Shown piece by piece: positions 1 through 9,268 of a DNA stretch of 64,000 bases. Under the pieces are notes generated by a model, which saw only the letters and a program-made list of their open reading frames with translations, had not been told where the DNA came from and ran no database searches. The DNA is from Tatumella citrea (GTDB lineage: Bacteria > Pseudomonadota > Gammaproteobacteria > Enterobacterales > Enterobacteriaceae), in the NCBI RefSeq assembly GCF_002163585.1, contig NZ_CP015579.1, forward strand, positions 2,790,001 to 2,854,000, given 5' to 3'. The position numbers and the translations under genes are program-made. Numbering within the stretch: the stretch's first letter is position 1; every line of letters starts with the position of its first letter.

Positions 1-1347
1 GGTACCCTGAAAAACATGCGCTATGCTTTTGCTTATGGGGCCGACGCCGTCTATGCCGGGCAGCCACGTTATAGTCTGCGGGTTCGCAATAACGAATTCA
101 GCCATGAGAATCTGCGCCAGGGAATTCAGGAGGCTCACGCACTGGGCAAACGCTTCTATGTGGTGGTGAATATTGCTCCGCATAATGCCAAACTAAAAAC
201 CTTTATCCGTGACCTGCAACCAGTGGTAGATATGCAGCCTGACGCATTGATCATGTCTGATCCCGGGCTGATTATGCTGGTTCGCGAGGCTTTTCCTGAA
301 ATGGACATCCACCTGTCGGTTCAGGCAAATGCCGTCAACTGGGCGACCGTGAGATTCTGGAAGCAGTTGGGACTGAGCCGTGTCATTTTGTCCCGAGAAC
401 TTTCTCTGGAAGAAATCGAAGAAATCCGCAACCAGGTGCCAGAGATGGAACTGGAAGTTTTCGTTCATGGCGCATTATGCATGGCCTATTCCGGACGTTG
501 CCTGCTTTCGGGGTATCTGAATAAACGCGATCCGAATCAGGGCACCTGCACCAATGCCTGCCGCTGGGATTATCAGGTTCAGGAAGGAAAAGAAGATAAC
601 GTCGGCAATATTGTGGAAAAATACCAGCCCATTCCGGTACAGCAGGTTGAGCCCACTCTTGGCAGCGGTCCGGTCACCGACAAAGTGTTTCTGATCACCG
701 AGAAAATGCGGCCTGAAGAGCCGATGAGTGCTTTCGAAGACGAACATGGCACTTATATTATGAACTCTAAAGATCTGCGCGCCGTTGCCCATGTGGAGCG
801 GCTGAGCCAGATGGGAGTTCATTCGCTCAAAATTGAAGGACGCACTAAATCATTCTATTACTGTGCCCGCACAGCCCAGGTTTATCGTAAAGCGATTGAT
901 GACGCTGCGGCCGGTAAACCTTTCGATCCATCGTTGCTGGATACCCTGGAGGGGCTGGCTCATCGTGGTTATACCGAGGGATTTCTTCGCCGCCATACCC
1001 ATGACAGCTACCAGAATTATCAGCAAGGATACTCGGTCTCAGACCGCCAACAGTTTGTCGGAGAATTTACCGGACAACGCCGTGAAGACTATGTAGAAGT
1101 CGCGGTAAAAAATAAATTTTTGCTGAATGATAGTCTGGAAATCATGACCCCTGCAGGCAATCTGACATTCACGCTGGATGAAATGCTGAACAGCAAAAAT
1201 CAGCCAACAGACGTTGCCCCGGGCGATGGACATAAAGTCTGGATGCGGGTACCTCAGGATATCAACCTTGAATATGCCCTGTTATTACGTAACCTGCCGG
1301 TTGGAGCGACTACCCAGGCTCCACACGCGTCAGCCGTGCAGGCATAA
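1..1347 (+). CDS. trhP: TrhP/YegQ, U32-family tRNA hydroxylation protein (5' end outside window)
   Basis: The reading frame is open from base 1, and the residues before the internal ATG at 16 (GTLKN) match the E. coli YegQ N-terminus, so about ten residues are missing off the left edge. YegQ/TrhP is a U32 'peptidase-like' protein needed for prephenate-dependent 5-hydroxylation of tRNA wobble uridine; it is cytoplasmic. Counting from the ATG at 16, a conserved cysteine cluster lies at residues 155, 162, 178 and 182 (HGALC, GRCLLSGY, GTCTNAC), the family's expected Fe-S type site. Length and sequence are otherwise colinear with the 453-residue E. coli protein to the natural TAA stop. No defect seen other than truncation by the window edge. 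Confidence 0.96.
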   Translation, partial: GTLKNMRYAFAYGADAVYAGQPRYSLRVRNNEFSHENLRQGIQEAHALGKRFYVVVNIAPHNAKLKTFIRDLQPVVDMQPDALIMSDPGLIMLVREAFPEMDIHLSVQANAVNWATVRFWKQLGLSRVILSRELSLEEIEEIRNQVPEMELEVFVHGALCMAYSGRCLLSGYLNKRDPNQGTCTNACRWDYQVQEGKEDNVGNIVEKYQPIPVQQVEPTLGSGPVTDKVFLITEKMRPEEPMSAFEDEHGTYIMNSKDLRAVAHVERLSQMGVHSLKIEGRTKSFYYCARTAQVYRKAIDDAAAGKPFDPSLLDTLEGLAHRGYTEGFLRRHTHDSYQNYQQGYSVSDRQQFVGEFTGQRREDYVEVAVKNKFLLNDSLEIMTPAGNLTFTLDEMLNSKNQPTDVAPGDGHKVWMRVPQDINLEYALLLRNLPVGATTQAPHASAVQA

Positions 1348-1391
1348 GTTTCGCTATTTAGAATCTGATCACAGTTATCCGTCATTACAGT

Positions 1392-1407
1392 GGTTACAAT
1401 TATCACA
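1392..1407 (+). promoter_or_regulatory. candidate CRP box upstream of the CyaR-like RNA
   Basis: GGTTA, a 6-base spacer, then a perfect TCACA half-site. Its centre lies about 41 bases before base 1441, a class II spacing for an RNA starting in that area. E. coli cyaR is CRP-activated. The left half-site matches only 3 of 5 positions. Confidence 0.35.
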
Positions 1408-1429
1408 CTATAACGAAGGATAAAGATTC

Positions 1430-1490
1430 TCTGATTACCTCAGAATCCACCTCATTCGCCCGCCTGGCCCCCCTGGCGGGTTTTCTTTTA
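1430..1490 (+). ncRNA. cyaR: candidate CyaR-like small RNA downstream of trhP
   Basis: In E. coli and Salmonella the Hfq-binding sRNA CyaR lies directly 3' of yegQ, and this gap has the right parts in the same place and strand. There is a CRP-like box at 1392-1407 (GGTTA-N6-TCACA, 8 of 10 consensus positions), an anti-Shine-Dalgarno-like CCACCTC at 1447-1453 resembling the CyaR seed region, and a GC-rich hairpin with a U-rich tail at 1459-1488. The primary sequence outside these parts is diverged from E. coli CyaR, so identity rests on synteny plus architecture. The 5' end is a guess. It could instead be only a leader and terminator. Confidence 0.42.
1459..1488 (+). terminator. intrinsic terminator after trhP / CyaR-like RNA
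   Basis: CCCGCC (1459-1464) pairs with GGCGGG (1475-1480), followed by TTTTCTTTT. It would end both trhP read-through and the proposed sRNA. Confidence 0.75.
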
Positions 1491-1570
1491 TCTGAGTTTC
1501 CCCGCTGCGGCAACCCACGGTTTTATGGTATAAATTCCGTTAATTCGCATGTCTTTTCAGGAACAGACGC

Positions 1571-2488
1571 ATGAAATCCAGCAGTAAAGCCATGCTCATA
1601 GTCAACGGCAAAAGTGCTGCCGATGAATTCCTGCGCCAGGCTGTTTATCAGCTGCGGGATGAAGGGCATCAGATTGATGTCCGTGTTACCTGGGAACAGG
1701 GTGATATTAGTCGTTTTCTGGAAGAAGCCTGTTCAATTCAGGCCGATACTGTGATTGCTGCCGGTGGTGATGGAACGGTGAATGAGCTGGTTACTGCACT
1801 GGCAAAACTTGCCGTGGAGGCTCGTCCGCTGCTCGGAATATTGCCTCTTGGCACCGCCAACGATTTTGCCCGCTCCGCGGCAATTCCGGAATCCACACAA
1901 GCCGCTTTGCGGCTGGCTTTACAGGGCGACGTGTCGGCTGTCGACCTGGTGAAAGTGAATGAGCAACGTTATTTTATCAATATGGCAACCGGTGGATTTG
2001 GCCCCCGTATAACCACCGAAACACCGGACAAGTTAAAAGCAGCCCTCGGAGGTCTGTCTTACGTCGTCCATGGTCTGTTACGGATGGATACGCTGCAACC
2101 TGATCAGTGCGAACTGATCAGTGATGAGTTTCACTGGCAAGGCGATGCTCTGGTGATTGGTATTGGCAACGCACGTCAGGCAGGTGGCGGGCAGCAATTG
2201 TGTCCGACTGCTTTGATTGATGACGGGCTCCTTGATATTAGTATTGTCACTGCCGAACAGTGGCTACCGTCCCTGTTACATAATCTGGCAGGCACTCCGG
2301 GTAATCCGGGAGTGATCACCAGCCGTTGCCACCAGCTGGAAATCAAAGCCCGACACAGCATGACTTTTAACCTGGACGGAGAACCGCTACATGGTCACCA
2401 TTTTCGGTTCGAACTGTTACCAAAGGCAATTAGCTGTCGGTTGCCTGAACACTGCCCGCTACTCGGCGGTCACACCGGGCAGATTTGA
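1571..2488 (+). CDS. yegS: YegS-like lipid kinase
   Basis: A 305-residue diacylglycerol-kinase-fold protein of the YegS family (E. coli 299 aa); in vitro YegS phosphorylates phosphatidylglycerol, and the physiological substrate is unsettled. The nucleotide-binding motif GGDGTVNE is at residues 65-72 and the second conserved element GTANDFAR at 94-101. No transmembrane segment is evident, consistent with a soluble or peripheral cytoplasmic enzyme. An upstream CAGGAA at about 1559-1564 serves as ribosome-binding site, and a TATAAAT element lies about 40 bases before the start. It converges on thiD with only a 4-base gap. Confidence 0.94.
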   Translation: MKSSSKAMLIVNGKSAADEFLRQAVYQLRDEGHQIDVRVTWEQGDISRFLEEACSIQADTVIAAGGDGTVNELVTALAKLAVEARPLLGILPLGTANDFARSAAIPESTQAALRLALQGDVSAVDLVKVNEQRYFINMATGGFGPRITTETPDKLKAALGGLSYVVHGLLRMDTLQPDQCELISDEFHWQGDALVIGIGNARQAGGGQQLCPTALIDDGLLDISIVTAEQWLPSLLHNLAGTPGNPGVITSRCHQLEIKARHSMTFNLDGEPLHGHHFRFELLPKAISCRLPEHCPLLGGHTGQI

Positions 2489-2492
2489 CTAA

Positions 2493-3293
2493 TTACCACC
2501 AACGATAAAAATGGTGCACCGGGCCGTTGCCCTGCCCGACCTGCAAACTGTCCGCTGCCGCAATTGCCCCGGAGAGCCACTGTTTAGCTGCTGACACAGT
2601 CGCTGGCCAGTCAGGATAGCGTGGCCGTAAAGCTGCCAATGCCGCCGAAAGAGAACATCCGGTGCCATGAGTATTTCGGGTATCAATACGCGGGGTGGTA
2701 AAACGCTGCTCAATCCCCTGACTCACCAGCCAGTCCGGACTTTCCTCCCCCCTCAGATGGCCGCCTTTAATCAATACGGCCTGACATCCGGTACTCAGTA
2801 ACTGGTTTGCCTGGTTTAGCATTTCCTTTTCGCTGGTAGCTTCGCGGCATCCCAGTAGTGCCGCGGCCTCCGGCAGATTTGGCGTAATCAGCGAGACTTC
2901 CGGCAACAGTGAATCCCTTAACAGGGCTACTGCCTGTGGATCCAACAATGGATCGCCGCTTTTAGCCAGCATCACGGTGTCCAGCACCCGCCATGGCACT
3001 GCCGAATTCGACAGTTCGGCCACCAGCATACGAATGATTTCTGCGTTATGCAGCATCCCCAGCTTCAGGGTATCAATCCTGACATCGTCCAGCACCGCCA
3101 ACAACTGTTCGCGGACGAACTCAGTCGGCACACGGGAAACCGATCTAACACCACAGGTATTTTGCGCCACCAGCGCGGTAACTACGCTGGTTCCGTAAGC
3201 TTCCAGCGCAGAAAACGTTTTCAGGTCTGCCTGAATTCCGGCACCACCGCTGGGATCTGTTCCGGCAATCGTCAGTGCATTAATGCGCAGCAT
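2493..3293 (-). CDS. thiD: Hydroxymethylpyrimidine/phosphomethylpyrimidine kinase ThiD
   Basis: Ribokinase-fold enzyme of 266 residues, the same length as E. coli ThiD. It phosphorylates HMP and then HMP-P to HMP-PP, which thiamine phosphate synthase joins to the thiazole unit. The N-terminal substrate-binding stretch NALTIAGTDPSGGAG and the anion-hole signature HGTGC with the catalytic cysteine at 213 are intact. The start overlaps the thiM stop by 14 bases, so the two are translationally coupled in a thiMD salvage operon controlled by the riboswitch upstream of thiM. Confidence 0.96.
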   Translation of the reverse strand: MLRINALTIAGTDPSGGAGIQADLKTFSALEAYGTSVVTALVAQNTCGVRSVSRVPTEFVREQLLAVLDDVRIDTLKLGMLHNAEIIRMLVAELSNSAVPWRVLDTVMLAKSGDPLLDPQAVALLRDSLLPEVSLITPNLPEAAALLGCREATSEKEMLNQANQLLSTGCQAVLIKGGHLRGEESPDWLVSQGIEQRFTTPRIDTRNTHGTGCSLSAALAALRPRYPDWPATVSAAKQWLSGAIAAADSLQVGQGNGPVHHFYRWW

Positions 3294-4095
3294 CAGTCAC
3301 CTCCTGGTGCTGGCCGTGGCGTAATTGCCAGATAGCATCAATCAGCTCAACGGCAAAACTGCCGGGCCCGGCAGACTGGCGGGCAGCCTGTTCTCCGGCC
3401 AGCGACATCAGTTGACAGGCCGCAGCTACATGATTAATCCTTTCCCCCGGCAATGCACTGTAGGCAGCAACCAGCGCCGATAGGCCACATCCTGTACCGG
3501 TAACCGCTGTCATTATCGGCGATCCGCCCTGCACTCTGATAATCTGACGACCATCAGTGACATAATCGGTCTCTCCGGAGACCACGACAATGGTCCGGTA
3601 GTCAGTCGCCAGCCTGACTGCGGCATCCACGGCCCGGGATGAATCCTCCAGGCTGTCGACCCCTCGTCCTCCGGAACCTGCCCCGGCCAGTGCCAGTATT
3701 TCTGAACCGTTGCCGCGGATCACCGCCGGTGAAGCATCAAGCAAACGACGACAAAAACTGGTACGCAATGGCAGTACGCCTACAGCAACGGGATCCAGAG
3801 TCCAGGGAACTCCCGCCTCTCTGGCAGCGTCCACCGCCAGCTGCATCGCTTCGGTAAGTTCCTGCGTTAATGTACCTACGTTGATCAGTAATGCGCCTGC
3901 ATGGCGGGCCATTACCTGCACTTCCTGCGGATCGATCACCATTGCCGGTGACGCACCGGCTGCCAGTAAAATATTAGCGGTCTGGGCCTGTACCACCAGG
4001 TTTGTCATGCAATGTACTAACGGCGGCGCCAGAGAAAATTGCTGCCAGGATGCAGCAGACTGACGGGCAGAATAAACAGAGGTGATTTCAGACAT
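3280..4095 (-). CDS. thiM: Hydroxyethylthiazole kinase ThiM
   Basis: A 271-residue ThiM (E. coli 262), phosphorylating 4-methyl-5-(2-hydroxyethyl)thiazole in the thiamine salvage route. The C-terminal TGTGCGLSAL motif carries the catalytic cysteine at residue 203. The ATG at 4093-4095 is preceded by an AGGAG-type ribosome-binding site (4103-4107) that lies inside a hairpin of the riboswitch expression platform. First gene of thiMD. Confidence 0.96.
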   Translation of the reverse strand: MSEITSVYSARQSAASWQQFSLAPPLVHCMTNLVVQAQTANILLAAGASPAMVIDPQEVQVMARHAGALLINVGTLTQELTEAMQLAVDAAREAGVPWTLDPVAVGVLPLRTSFCRRLLDASPAVIRGNGSEILALAGAGSGGRGVDSLEDSSRAVDAAVRLATDYRTIVVVSGETDYVTDGRQIIRVQGGSPIMTAVTGTGCGLSALVAAYSALPGERINHVAAACQLMSLAGEQAARQSAGPGSFAVELIDAIWQLRHGQHQEVTDAAH

Positions 4096-4220
4096 TTCAA
4101 CGCTCCTGACGGGCGTCAGGAAACAGATACCGGTGTTCCGGCATCAGACTTCCCTCCGCCGGCATTATCCGGTTCAGGTTCAACGGGTATTTCTCAGCCA
4201 TAAATGGCACCCCGAGTCAT
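4096..4220 (-). promoter_or_regulatory. TPP riboswitch (THI element) of thiMD
   Basis: Read on the minus strand, the aptamer runs from ACTCGGGGTGCC (about 4217) through GGCTGAGA, TACCCGTTGAACCTGA and GGATAATGCC to GGGAAGTCTG (about 4145): the canonical conserved blocks of the THI box. Between aptamer and start codon, CCTGACGCCCGTCAGG (4105-4120) forms a near-perfect hairpin whose 3' arm contains the thiM Shine-Dalgarno. This indicates control of translation initiation, as known for E. coli thiM. Confidence 0.95.
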
Positions 4221-4584
4221 TTGATTAAAATTTTGCGGTTATCACAGCGGACTAACCTTAATTGCGGATAGTAATGCCAACCGAAAGTCTTGTAAATCAT
4301 AAAAGGCCCGCGTCTCCGCCCTCCCGATAAACTCAGACTTAGTCGCTGTAAAGGAATCCGCTTATCCCACTGGTTCACCGGGCTTTCGGGGAATCGGGTG
4401 GATAAATGGCAAACTGCGGGAAGATATTCACTGATCACGCCAGATTAACCATCATGGCACTGAAGGTTGATTAAGAACGCTGTTAAGGCAAGGGAAAAAC
4501 TGAACAGGGCACGATTCATCAGAAATAATCACAACGGATTTTTCGCTGAACCGTGCCCCGGATTAACGGTGTTAAACCTGAGTT
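4221..4584. other. intergenic region between thiMD leader and the TonB receptor gene
   Basis: About 360 bases without a convincing gene. It must hold the thiM promoter next to the riboswitch and the 3' region of the receptor gene with the inverted repeat described separately. A 73-codon minus-strand frame at 4217-4438 runs into the riboswitch and has no family resemblance. Confidence 0.6.
4507..4558 (-). terminator. candidate terminator after the TonB receptor gene
   Basis: Inverted repeat of 12 bases (4507-4518 and 4547-4558, GGGCACG core, one G-U pair) with a 28-base loop, just 3' of the receptor stop on the minus strand. A TTTTTCCC run follows at a short distance. The loop is long for a classic intrinsic terminator. 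Confidence 0.45.
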
Positions 4585-6717
4585 TTAGAACTCAACACTT
4601 GCACTCAGAACAAAATTAAGTGGCTCGCCTTCCGGCACACGTAAATTACCGCCGCTGGAAGTGTAATAATGTTTATTGAAAATGTTATTCACGTTCAACT
4701 GCAAGTGGGTCTTTTTACCAATCAGCTGATTATCCCAACCGATAAACGCATCAGCCACTATATAGTCCGGCAGAGTAAAGCTGTTGTCCGGGTCGCCCGC
4801 CCGGGTACCCATATACTGAGCGCCACCACCAATTCTGAAGCTGCCCGGCAACGGATTAACCTGTACAGTATGGCTCAGATAGACACCACCGGAATTCCGC
4901 GGCGCGTTCTGCAGGCGATTGCCATCGTTATCTGAATTAGTTGTGTCATTAACAATTTTGGCCTGGTCGTAGCTGTAATTAGCACTTAAATCCCAGCCCG
5001 GATAAATTTCACCGTTTAACTCAAACTCAACCCCACTGGAGCGGGCTTTATTCACCGAGTAGGTATTACCGTTCAGTGACAGCGGAATATTACGCTCATC
5101 AATGCGATACAGAGCAACGGTGGCTAACAACGACGGATTGATCTGCCACTTGCTACCCACTTCATACGTGGTGCCGTGTTCCGGTGCGGCAACATTTCCG
5201 TAGTCATCCGGGTCGGTTGACGGCGTAAAGGACTTACTCATACTGCCATAGAAAGAAACACTCGGTGTCAGCTTATAGATCAGTCCGGTTTGCGGCAGGA
5301 AGCGGTTACCAATATCGTTGTAAGATAAAGTCGATGCACTGCCCGTCGATTCACGCTGCTCATAATGTTGATAACGGGCGCCGGCAACCACTGTCCAGTG
5401 GGAAGTCAGATCGACATTATCTTTAAGATAAACTGAGCGGCTGTGGAGACGGTTGAGTAAATTCCTGCCAGCGGTCTTTTCTGTTGTGCTGTCGGTAATG
5501 GTCTCTAATCCATACACCGGATTGCTTAAGGTAAAATCTTTATTTACTTTACCGTTGAAAGCACGAGCGCGATAGGTCTGGTCCATTTCATAATCGGTAC
5601 CAAACACCATATTATGCGTCATGCCCAGAATTTCCGGGGTACCAATGATATCCCAGGAAACATATTTCGTTTTGTGGTTAAAGCCACGGAAGGCATCCGG
5701 ACGACGGCTCACCACCCCGGTGGTAGTATTAATGGCAGTAGCCGTCACGGTATTACTGCTGTACTGACGCTGGTTCATTCCCAGGGTGACGCGGGTAGAC
5801 CAGATATCGTTAAACTGATAATCCCAGTGGGTATTAAATGTCTGATTACGACCCCATGCGTGGTTGGAATAATCATCAATACGGGTTTTATAACCAATAT
5901 TAATCGGTTTGCCATTAACAAACGCAGTTCCACGATCGTAAGGAATATCATATTCAAAGCTTTCATAACTGACAAAAAAGCTGGCTTTATCGCCATACCA
6001 CTGTAATGACGGCGCGATTAAGTTATGTTTATCAGTACCGAAATTACGCCAGTAACTTTGATCTTGTTTTTCAGCAATCAGACGGAATGCAAAACCTGCG
6101 CCCAGAGGCCCGGTAACATCAATACTGCCTGCCCCGCCACCGGTGCTGTTATAATGCCCGCCAACAATGGTATGCCAGTCGTACTGTGGCTTTTTACTGA
6201 CTACATTGATCAATCCCCCCGGATTTAAAATTCCGTATAACAGGGACGAGGAACCTTTCAGTACCTCAACATGATCAGTAGTAGCATCCAGATTCAGCCC
6301 CTGGCTGCTGCGGATGCCATCACGGAAAATAGAACCGTCTGAGTTGGAGCCAAAACCACGACGGGTAATCCCGTCCTCGGTTCCCCCCAGGGTATTTGAC
6401 TGAGCGGTGCCACTGACAAAGCGCATAGCGTCAGCCACGCTGCTGGCCTGGTAATCTTCAAGCTGCTTATTGGTCACCACACTGATTGACTGCGCTTCGT
6501 CAAGTTTTGAGGTGGGTGTTTTGCTGGCAATCGAAGATTCCGGGCTGGAATATCCGGTATCAGCTTGTTGCTTTGCGGTATGTGCCGTTACCGTCAGGGT
6601 ATTACTGTCGTCAGCAGCATAGCTATTGACTGAAGAAATTAATATTCCGCCAGAAACGACAAGCCACATTTTACTTAACGGGAACTTGTGGTGTCTGAAG
6701 TTTTTATTTTGATTCAT
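4585..6717 (-). CDS. TonB-dependent siderophore receptor (FhuA/FoxA/FpvA type)
   Basis: A 710-residue outer-membrane receptor for ferric siderophores. It has an N-terminal signal peptide ending near SYA (about residue 34), a TonB-box-like NTLTVTA just after it, a plug domain (about 55-165, including ITRRGFGSN, GLNLDATT and VEVLKGSSSLLYG), then a 22-strand barrel ending in the terminal phenylalanine typical of outer-membrane proteins. Two Fur-box-like sites lie upstream, so iron repression is expected. The substrate cannot be assigned from sequence; hydroxamates (ferrichrome, ferrioxamine) are plausible by family. No siderophore biosynthesis or ABC import genes lie beside it, so it probably scavenges xenosiderophores. 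Confidence 0.9.
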   Translation of the reverse strand: MNQNKNFRHHKFPLSKMWLVVSGGILISSVNSYAADDSNTLTVTAHTAKQQADTGYSSPESSIASKTPTSKLDEAQSISVVTNKQLEDYQASSVADAMRFVSGTAQSNTLGGTEDGITRRGFGSNSDGSIFRDGIRSSQGLNLDATTDHVEVLKGSSSLLYGILNPGGLINVVSKKPQYDWHTIVGGHYNSTGGGAGSIDVTGPLGAGFAFRLIAEKQDQSYWRNFGTDKHNLIAPSLQWYGDKASFFVSYESFEYDIPYDRGTAFVNGKPINIGYKTRIDDYSNHAWGRNQTFNTHWDYQFNDIWSTRVTLGMNQRQYSSNTVTATAINTTTGVVSRRPDAFRGFNHKTKYVSWDIIGTPEILGMTHNMVFGTDYEMDQTYRARAFNGKVNKDFTLSNPVYGLETITDSTTEKTAGRNLLNRLHSRSVYLKDNVDLTSHWTVVAGARYQHYEQRESTGSASTLSYNDIGNRFLPQTGLIYKLTPSVSFYGSMSKSFTPSTDPDDYGNVAAPEHGTTYEVGSKWQINPSLLATVALYRIDERNIPLSLNGNTYSVNKARSSGVEFELNGEIYPGWDLSANYSYDQAKIVNDTTNSDNDGNRLQNAPRNSGGVYLSHTVQVNPLPGSFRIGGGAQYMGTRAGDPDNSFTLPDYIVADAFIGWDNQLIGKKTHLQLNVNNIFNKHYYTSSGGNLRVPEGEPLNFVLSASVEF

Positions 6718-6814
6718 TACTGCCTTTCCCAGATTCTTAACACGGGTTGTGTTGCTTGGTTAATTGCGATGAATTCCCGTACCCGGTTCAAATGGAACAG
6801 TAATGCCCGAAGAC

Positions 6815-6873
6815 AGGAATGATAATTAATTTGTAACAAGACACAGTTGCAAATGAGATTAATAATCATTTCA
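6815..6873 (-). promoter_or_regulatory. two candidate Fur boxes upstream of the TonB receptor
   Basis: Bases 6855-6873 match the 19-bp Fur consensus at about 13 positions (GAGATTAATAATCATTTCA) and 6815-6833 at about 12 (core GAATGATAATTAAT). Both lie 100-160 bases before the receptor start. Because they sit in AT-rich DNA, chance similarity is possible for one of them. Confidence 0.6.
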
Positions 6874-7726
6874 ACATGAAAAAATGTAGTAGTAAATAAA
6901 AAATAAATCTTATTCATTACATTTAAGCCGCTGAAACACCACAATATCTATAGACAGCTAATTAAATTTTAAATCAAAAATATCAACAACCTGAAAAACA
7001 CACCTTGCAAAAACAAGCTCAAAAAAAGATCATAAAGGCAAAAATACCTACTTTTAATGGTGTTTATTCACTACCGAAAAATGTAATGAATCCTGTGAAG
7101 AAAGTGGCCAAAAGCATCCTGCCTCGCCCGCTAAACGGCCGACATAACCCCGGGGATGCCCCCACCAAAATCAATGTGTTATCTCCTGCCATCCGTGGTT
7201 TGAAATTACAAAAATAATAATCAACATGTTATTAATTAATAAGTAACCGCTCTTACTACAGGTTGTTAACTCAGTAGTAAAGTAACGGTAAATGTAAAAG
7301 CCTCCATTTACCTATAAAAGGGAGTCAGTAAAATAATTATTCTTTGCCCGGCTAAACCCTGATCACTTTTAAAGCCGGGGAAAATACAATTAGTAAATAA
7401 ACCAACAGGTTGATATCTGTTACACCGGCACCGTGACTGTCAGGTAATCCAGACCTGGTCTGTTATTTTCTGTTCTTCAGACCGTGTTTGTTTAAAAACT
7501 AAGATTAAAAACAGACGGGTTTATATCACTGCGGGTTTAACTTCACAGTACCGATTGATTCCACCTGAACTCAAACCTCTGGTAACCAGGCTGATTTTAG
7601 CTCTGCCGCCCTCGTGTTATCTCTGTTATTATATCGCTATCTGTATACAGGCTTACGGCAACACCAGTGTTGCTGCACTGCCATACTGGCTGGCCTGCCC
7701 CTGTTAATCGTCTGAGAGTAAACCCT
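6874..7726. other. long AT-rich intergenic region upstream of dbpA
   Basis: About 850 bases with no confident gene. It holds a coding-like, GC-richer patch at about 7080-7205, an inverted repeat CCCGGCT (7347-7353) / AGCCGGG (7373-7379), and the promoter region of dbpA. Otherwise it is AT-rich with no recognisable RNA or operator. Confidence 0.6.
7005..7217 (+). other. doubtful 70-codon frame or gene remnant
   Basis: An open frame starting with TTG and lacking a clear ribosome-binding site. Its second half is markedly richer in GC than the flanks. The reverse strand of the same patch also reads open without stops for over 40 codons. I recognise neither product; it may be a decayed fragment of a transferred gene. 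Confidence 0.2.
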
Positions 7727-9106
7727 GTGACCCAACCTTTTGCTTCCCTGTCGCTGCCTGCCGCGCAGCTAGAAAACCTTGCTGAACTTGGTTATACCAC
7801 CATGACGCCAGTACAGGCCGCAGCCCTGCCGGAAATTTTGCAAGGCCGTGATGTTCGTGCACAGGCCAAAACCGGCAGCGGTAAAACTGCAGCGTTTGGT
7901 ATCGGGCTGTTACTAAAGATTGATGTCTCACAGTTCATTCCCCAGGCAATGGTATTGTGCCCGACCCGTGAGCTGGCAGATCAGGTGACCAAAGAGCTAC
8001 GGCGACTGGCACGCTATATTCCAAACCTGAAAATTCTCACCCTGTGCGGCGGTCAGCCTATGGGGCAGCAACTGGCATCACTGGCTCATGCACCTCATAT
8101 TGTCGTAGGCACACCAGGCCGTATTCAGGAACATCTGGGCAGAAAAACTCTGGATGCCGGACAACTGAAAGTACTGGTTCTGGATGAAGCTGACCGGATG
8201 CTGGATATGGGATTCAGTGAAGCTATCGACGATGTCATCAGCTATCTGCCGGTACAACGCCAGACATTACTGTTTTCTGCCACTTACCCTCAGGGAATCG
8301 AGAGCATTAGTGCGCGGGTACAACAGCAACCGGTGAGTATCACCACCGGTGAAGTCTCCGCATTACCGGATATTGAACAGCAGTTTTATGAAGCTACCCG
8401 CGGTGAAAAACTACCACTGCTACAGACGCTGCTAAGCCACCACCAGCCAGCCTCTTGTGTCGTGTTCTGTAATACCAAACGCGACTGTCAGGAAGTATAT
8501 GATGCACTTACCGACTCCGGCATCAGCGTACTGGCTTTGCATGGTGATCTGGAGCAACGTGACCGGGATCAGGTGCTGGTTCGTTTTGCTAACCAGAGCT
8601 GCCGCGTACTGGTTGCTACTGATGTGGCAGCTCGTGGACTGGATATTAAAGAACTGGCTATGGTGGTTAACTACGAACTCTCTTTTGACCCGGAAGTCCA
8701 TGTTCACCGTATTGGCCGTACCGCTCGTGCCGGTCACAAGGGCCTGGCGGTCAGCCTGGTTGCCCCGTCTGAAATTCAGCGGGCGAACGCGCTTGAAGAT
8801 TATATTAGCCTGAAGCCTCAATGGTTGCAGGCCAGCAGTTTATCCGCCACCTCCACCGCCCCGATGGAAGCGATAATGGTAACTTTGTGTATTGATGGCG
8901 GGCGGAAAGCGAAAATCCGGCCAGGCGATGTAGTCGGTGCTCTGACCGGGGAAGCGGGTCTGGCTGCCGATATTATTGGTAAAATAGATATGTTTCCGAT
9001 GCATGCCTATGTCGCTATTCGTAAGTCTGCGGTCACCAAAACCTTTCGCCAGCTACAGCAGGTGAAGGTCAAAGGGAAAAACTGCAAAATCAGAGTACTT
9101 AAGTAG
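7727..9106 (+). CDS. dbpA: DEAD-box ATP-dependent RNA helicase DbpA
   Basis: From the GTG at 7727 the product has 459 residues against 457 in E. coli, and it starts at the same place relative to the conserved Q-motif (TPVQAAALP), so I prefer it to the longer frame that opens at 7667. All helicase motifs are present: AKTGSGKT (Walker A), PTRELA, DEADRM (motif II), SAT (motif III) and HRIGRTARAG (motif VI). The C-terminal ~75 residues, with IRPGDVVGAL, form the RNA-binding domain specific for hairpin 92 of 23S rRNA. DbpA remodels late 50S ribosome assembly intermediates. Single-gene unit with a GAGAG ribosome-binding site. Confidence 0.94.
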   Translation: MTQPFASLSLPAAQLENLAELGYTTMTPVQAAALPEILQGRDVRAQAKTGSGKTAAFGIGLLLKIDVSQFIPQAMVLCPTRELADQVTKELRRLARYIPNLKILTLCGGQPMGQQLASLAHAPHIVVGTPGRIQEHLGRKTLDAGQLKVLVLDEADRMLDMGFSEAIDDVISYLPVQRQTLLFSATYPQGIESISARVQQQPVSITTGEVSALPDIEQQFYEATRGEKLPLLQTLLSHHQPASCVVFCNTKRDCQEVYDALTDSGISVLALHGDLEQRDRDQVLVRFANQSCRVLVATDVAARGLDIKELAMVVNYELSFDPEVHVHRIGRTARAGHKGLAVSLVAPSEIQRANALEDYISLKPQWLQASSLSATSTAPMEAIMVTLCIDGGRKAKIRPGDVVGALTGEAGLAADIIGKIDMFPMHAYVAIRKSAVTKTFRQLQQVKVKGKNCKIRVLK

Positions 9107-9112
9107 CCGTTA

Positions 9113-9143
9113 CCGGGATGACTCGTTTAACGGGCCATCCCGG
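9113..9143. terminator. hairpin between convergent dbpA and the DUF4056-type gene
   Basis: CCGGGATG (9113-9120) and CATCCCGG (9136-9143) form a perfect 8-bp stem with a 15-base loop just after dbpA. No clear U tract on either side, so termination may be weak or Rho-assisted. Confidence 0.5.
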
Positions 9144-9268
9144 CAATACTGTGGTTACCCTCATCTGCTATGCCAGCAGCCTGCCACCATCATGCTTAAA
9201 TGCAGCATCGCATGATACAGTGCCCTGTGGCTTATCACCCGTAGCCCGGGCTTTTCATGCTTCCGCTT

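Noticed and set aside
1214..1423. 69-codon frame crossing the 3' end of trhP
   Set aside because: Lies mostly inside trhP in another frame and ends in the CRP-like promoter region.
4217..4438. 73-codon minus-strand frame upstream of thiM
   Set aside because: It enters the TPP aptamer, lacks a ribosome-binding site, and has no recognisable protein features.
6717..6944. 75-codon minus-strand frame before the TonB receptor
   Set aside because: It covers the Fur boxes and promoter region and has the composition of translated AT-rich non-coding DNA.
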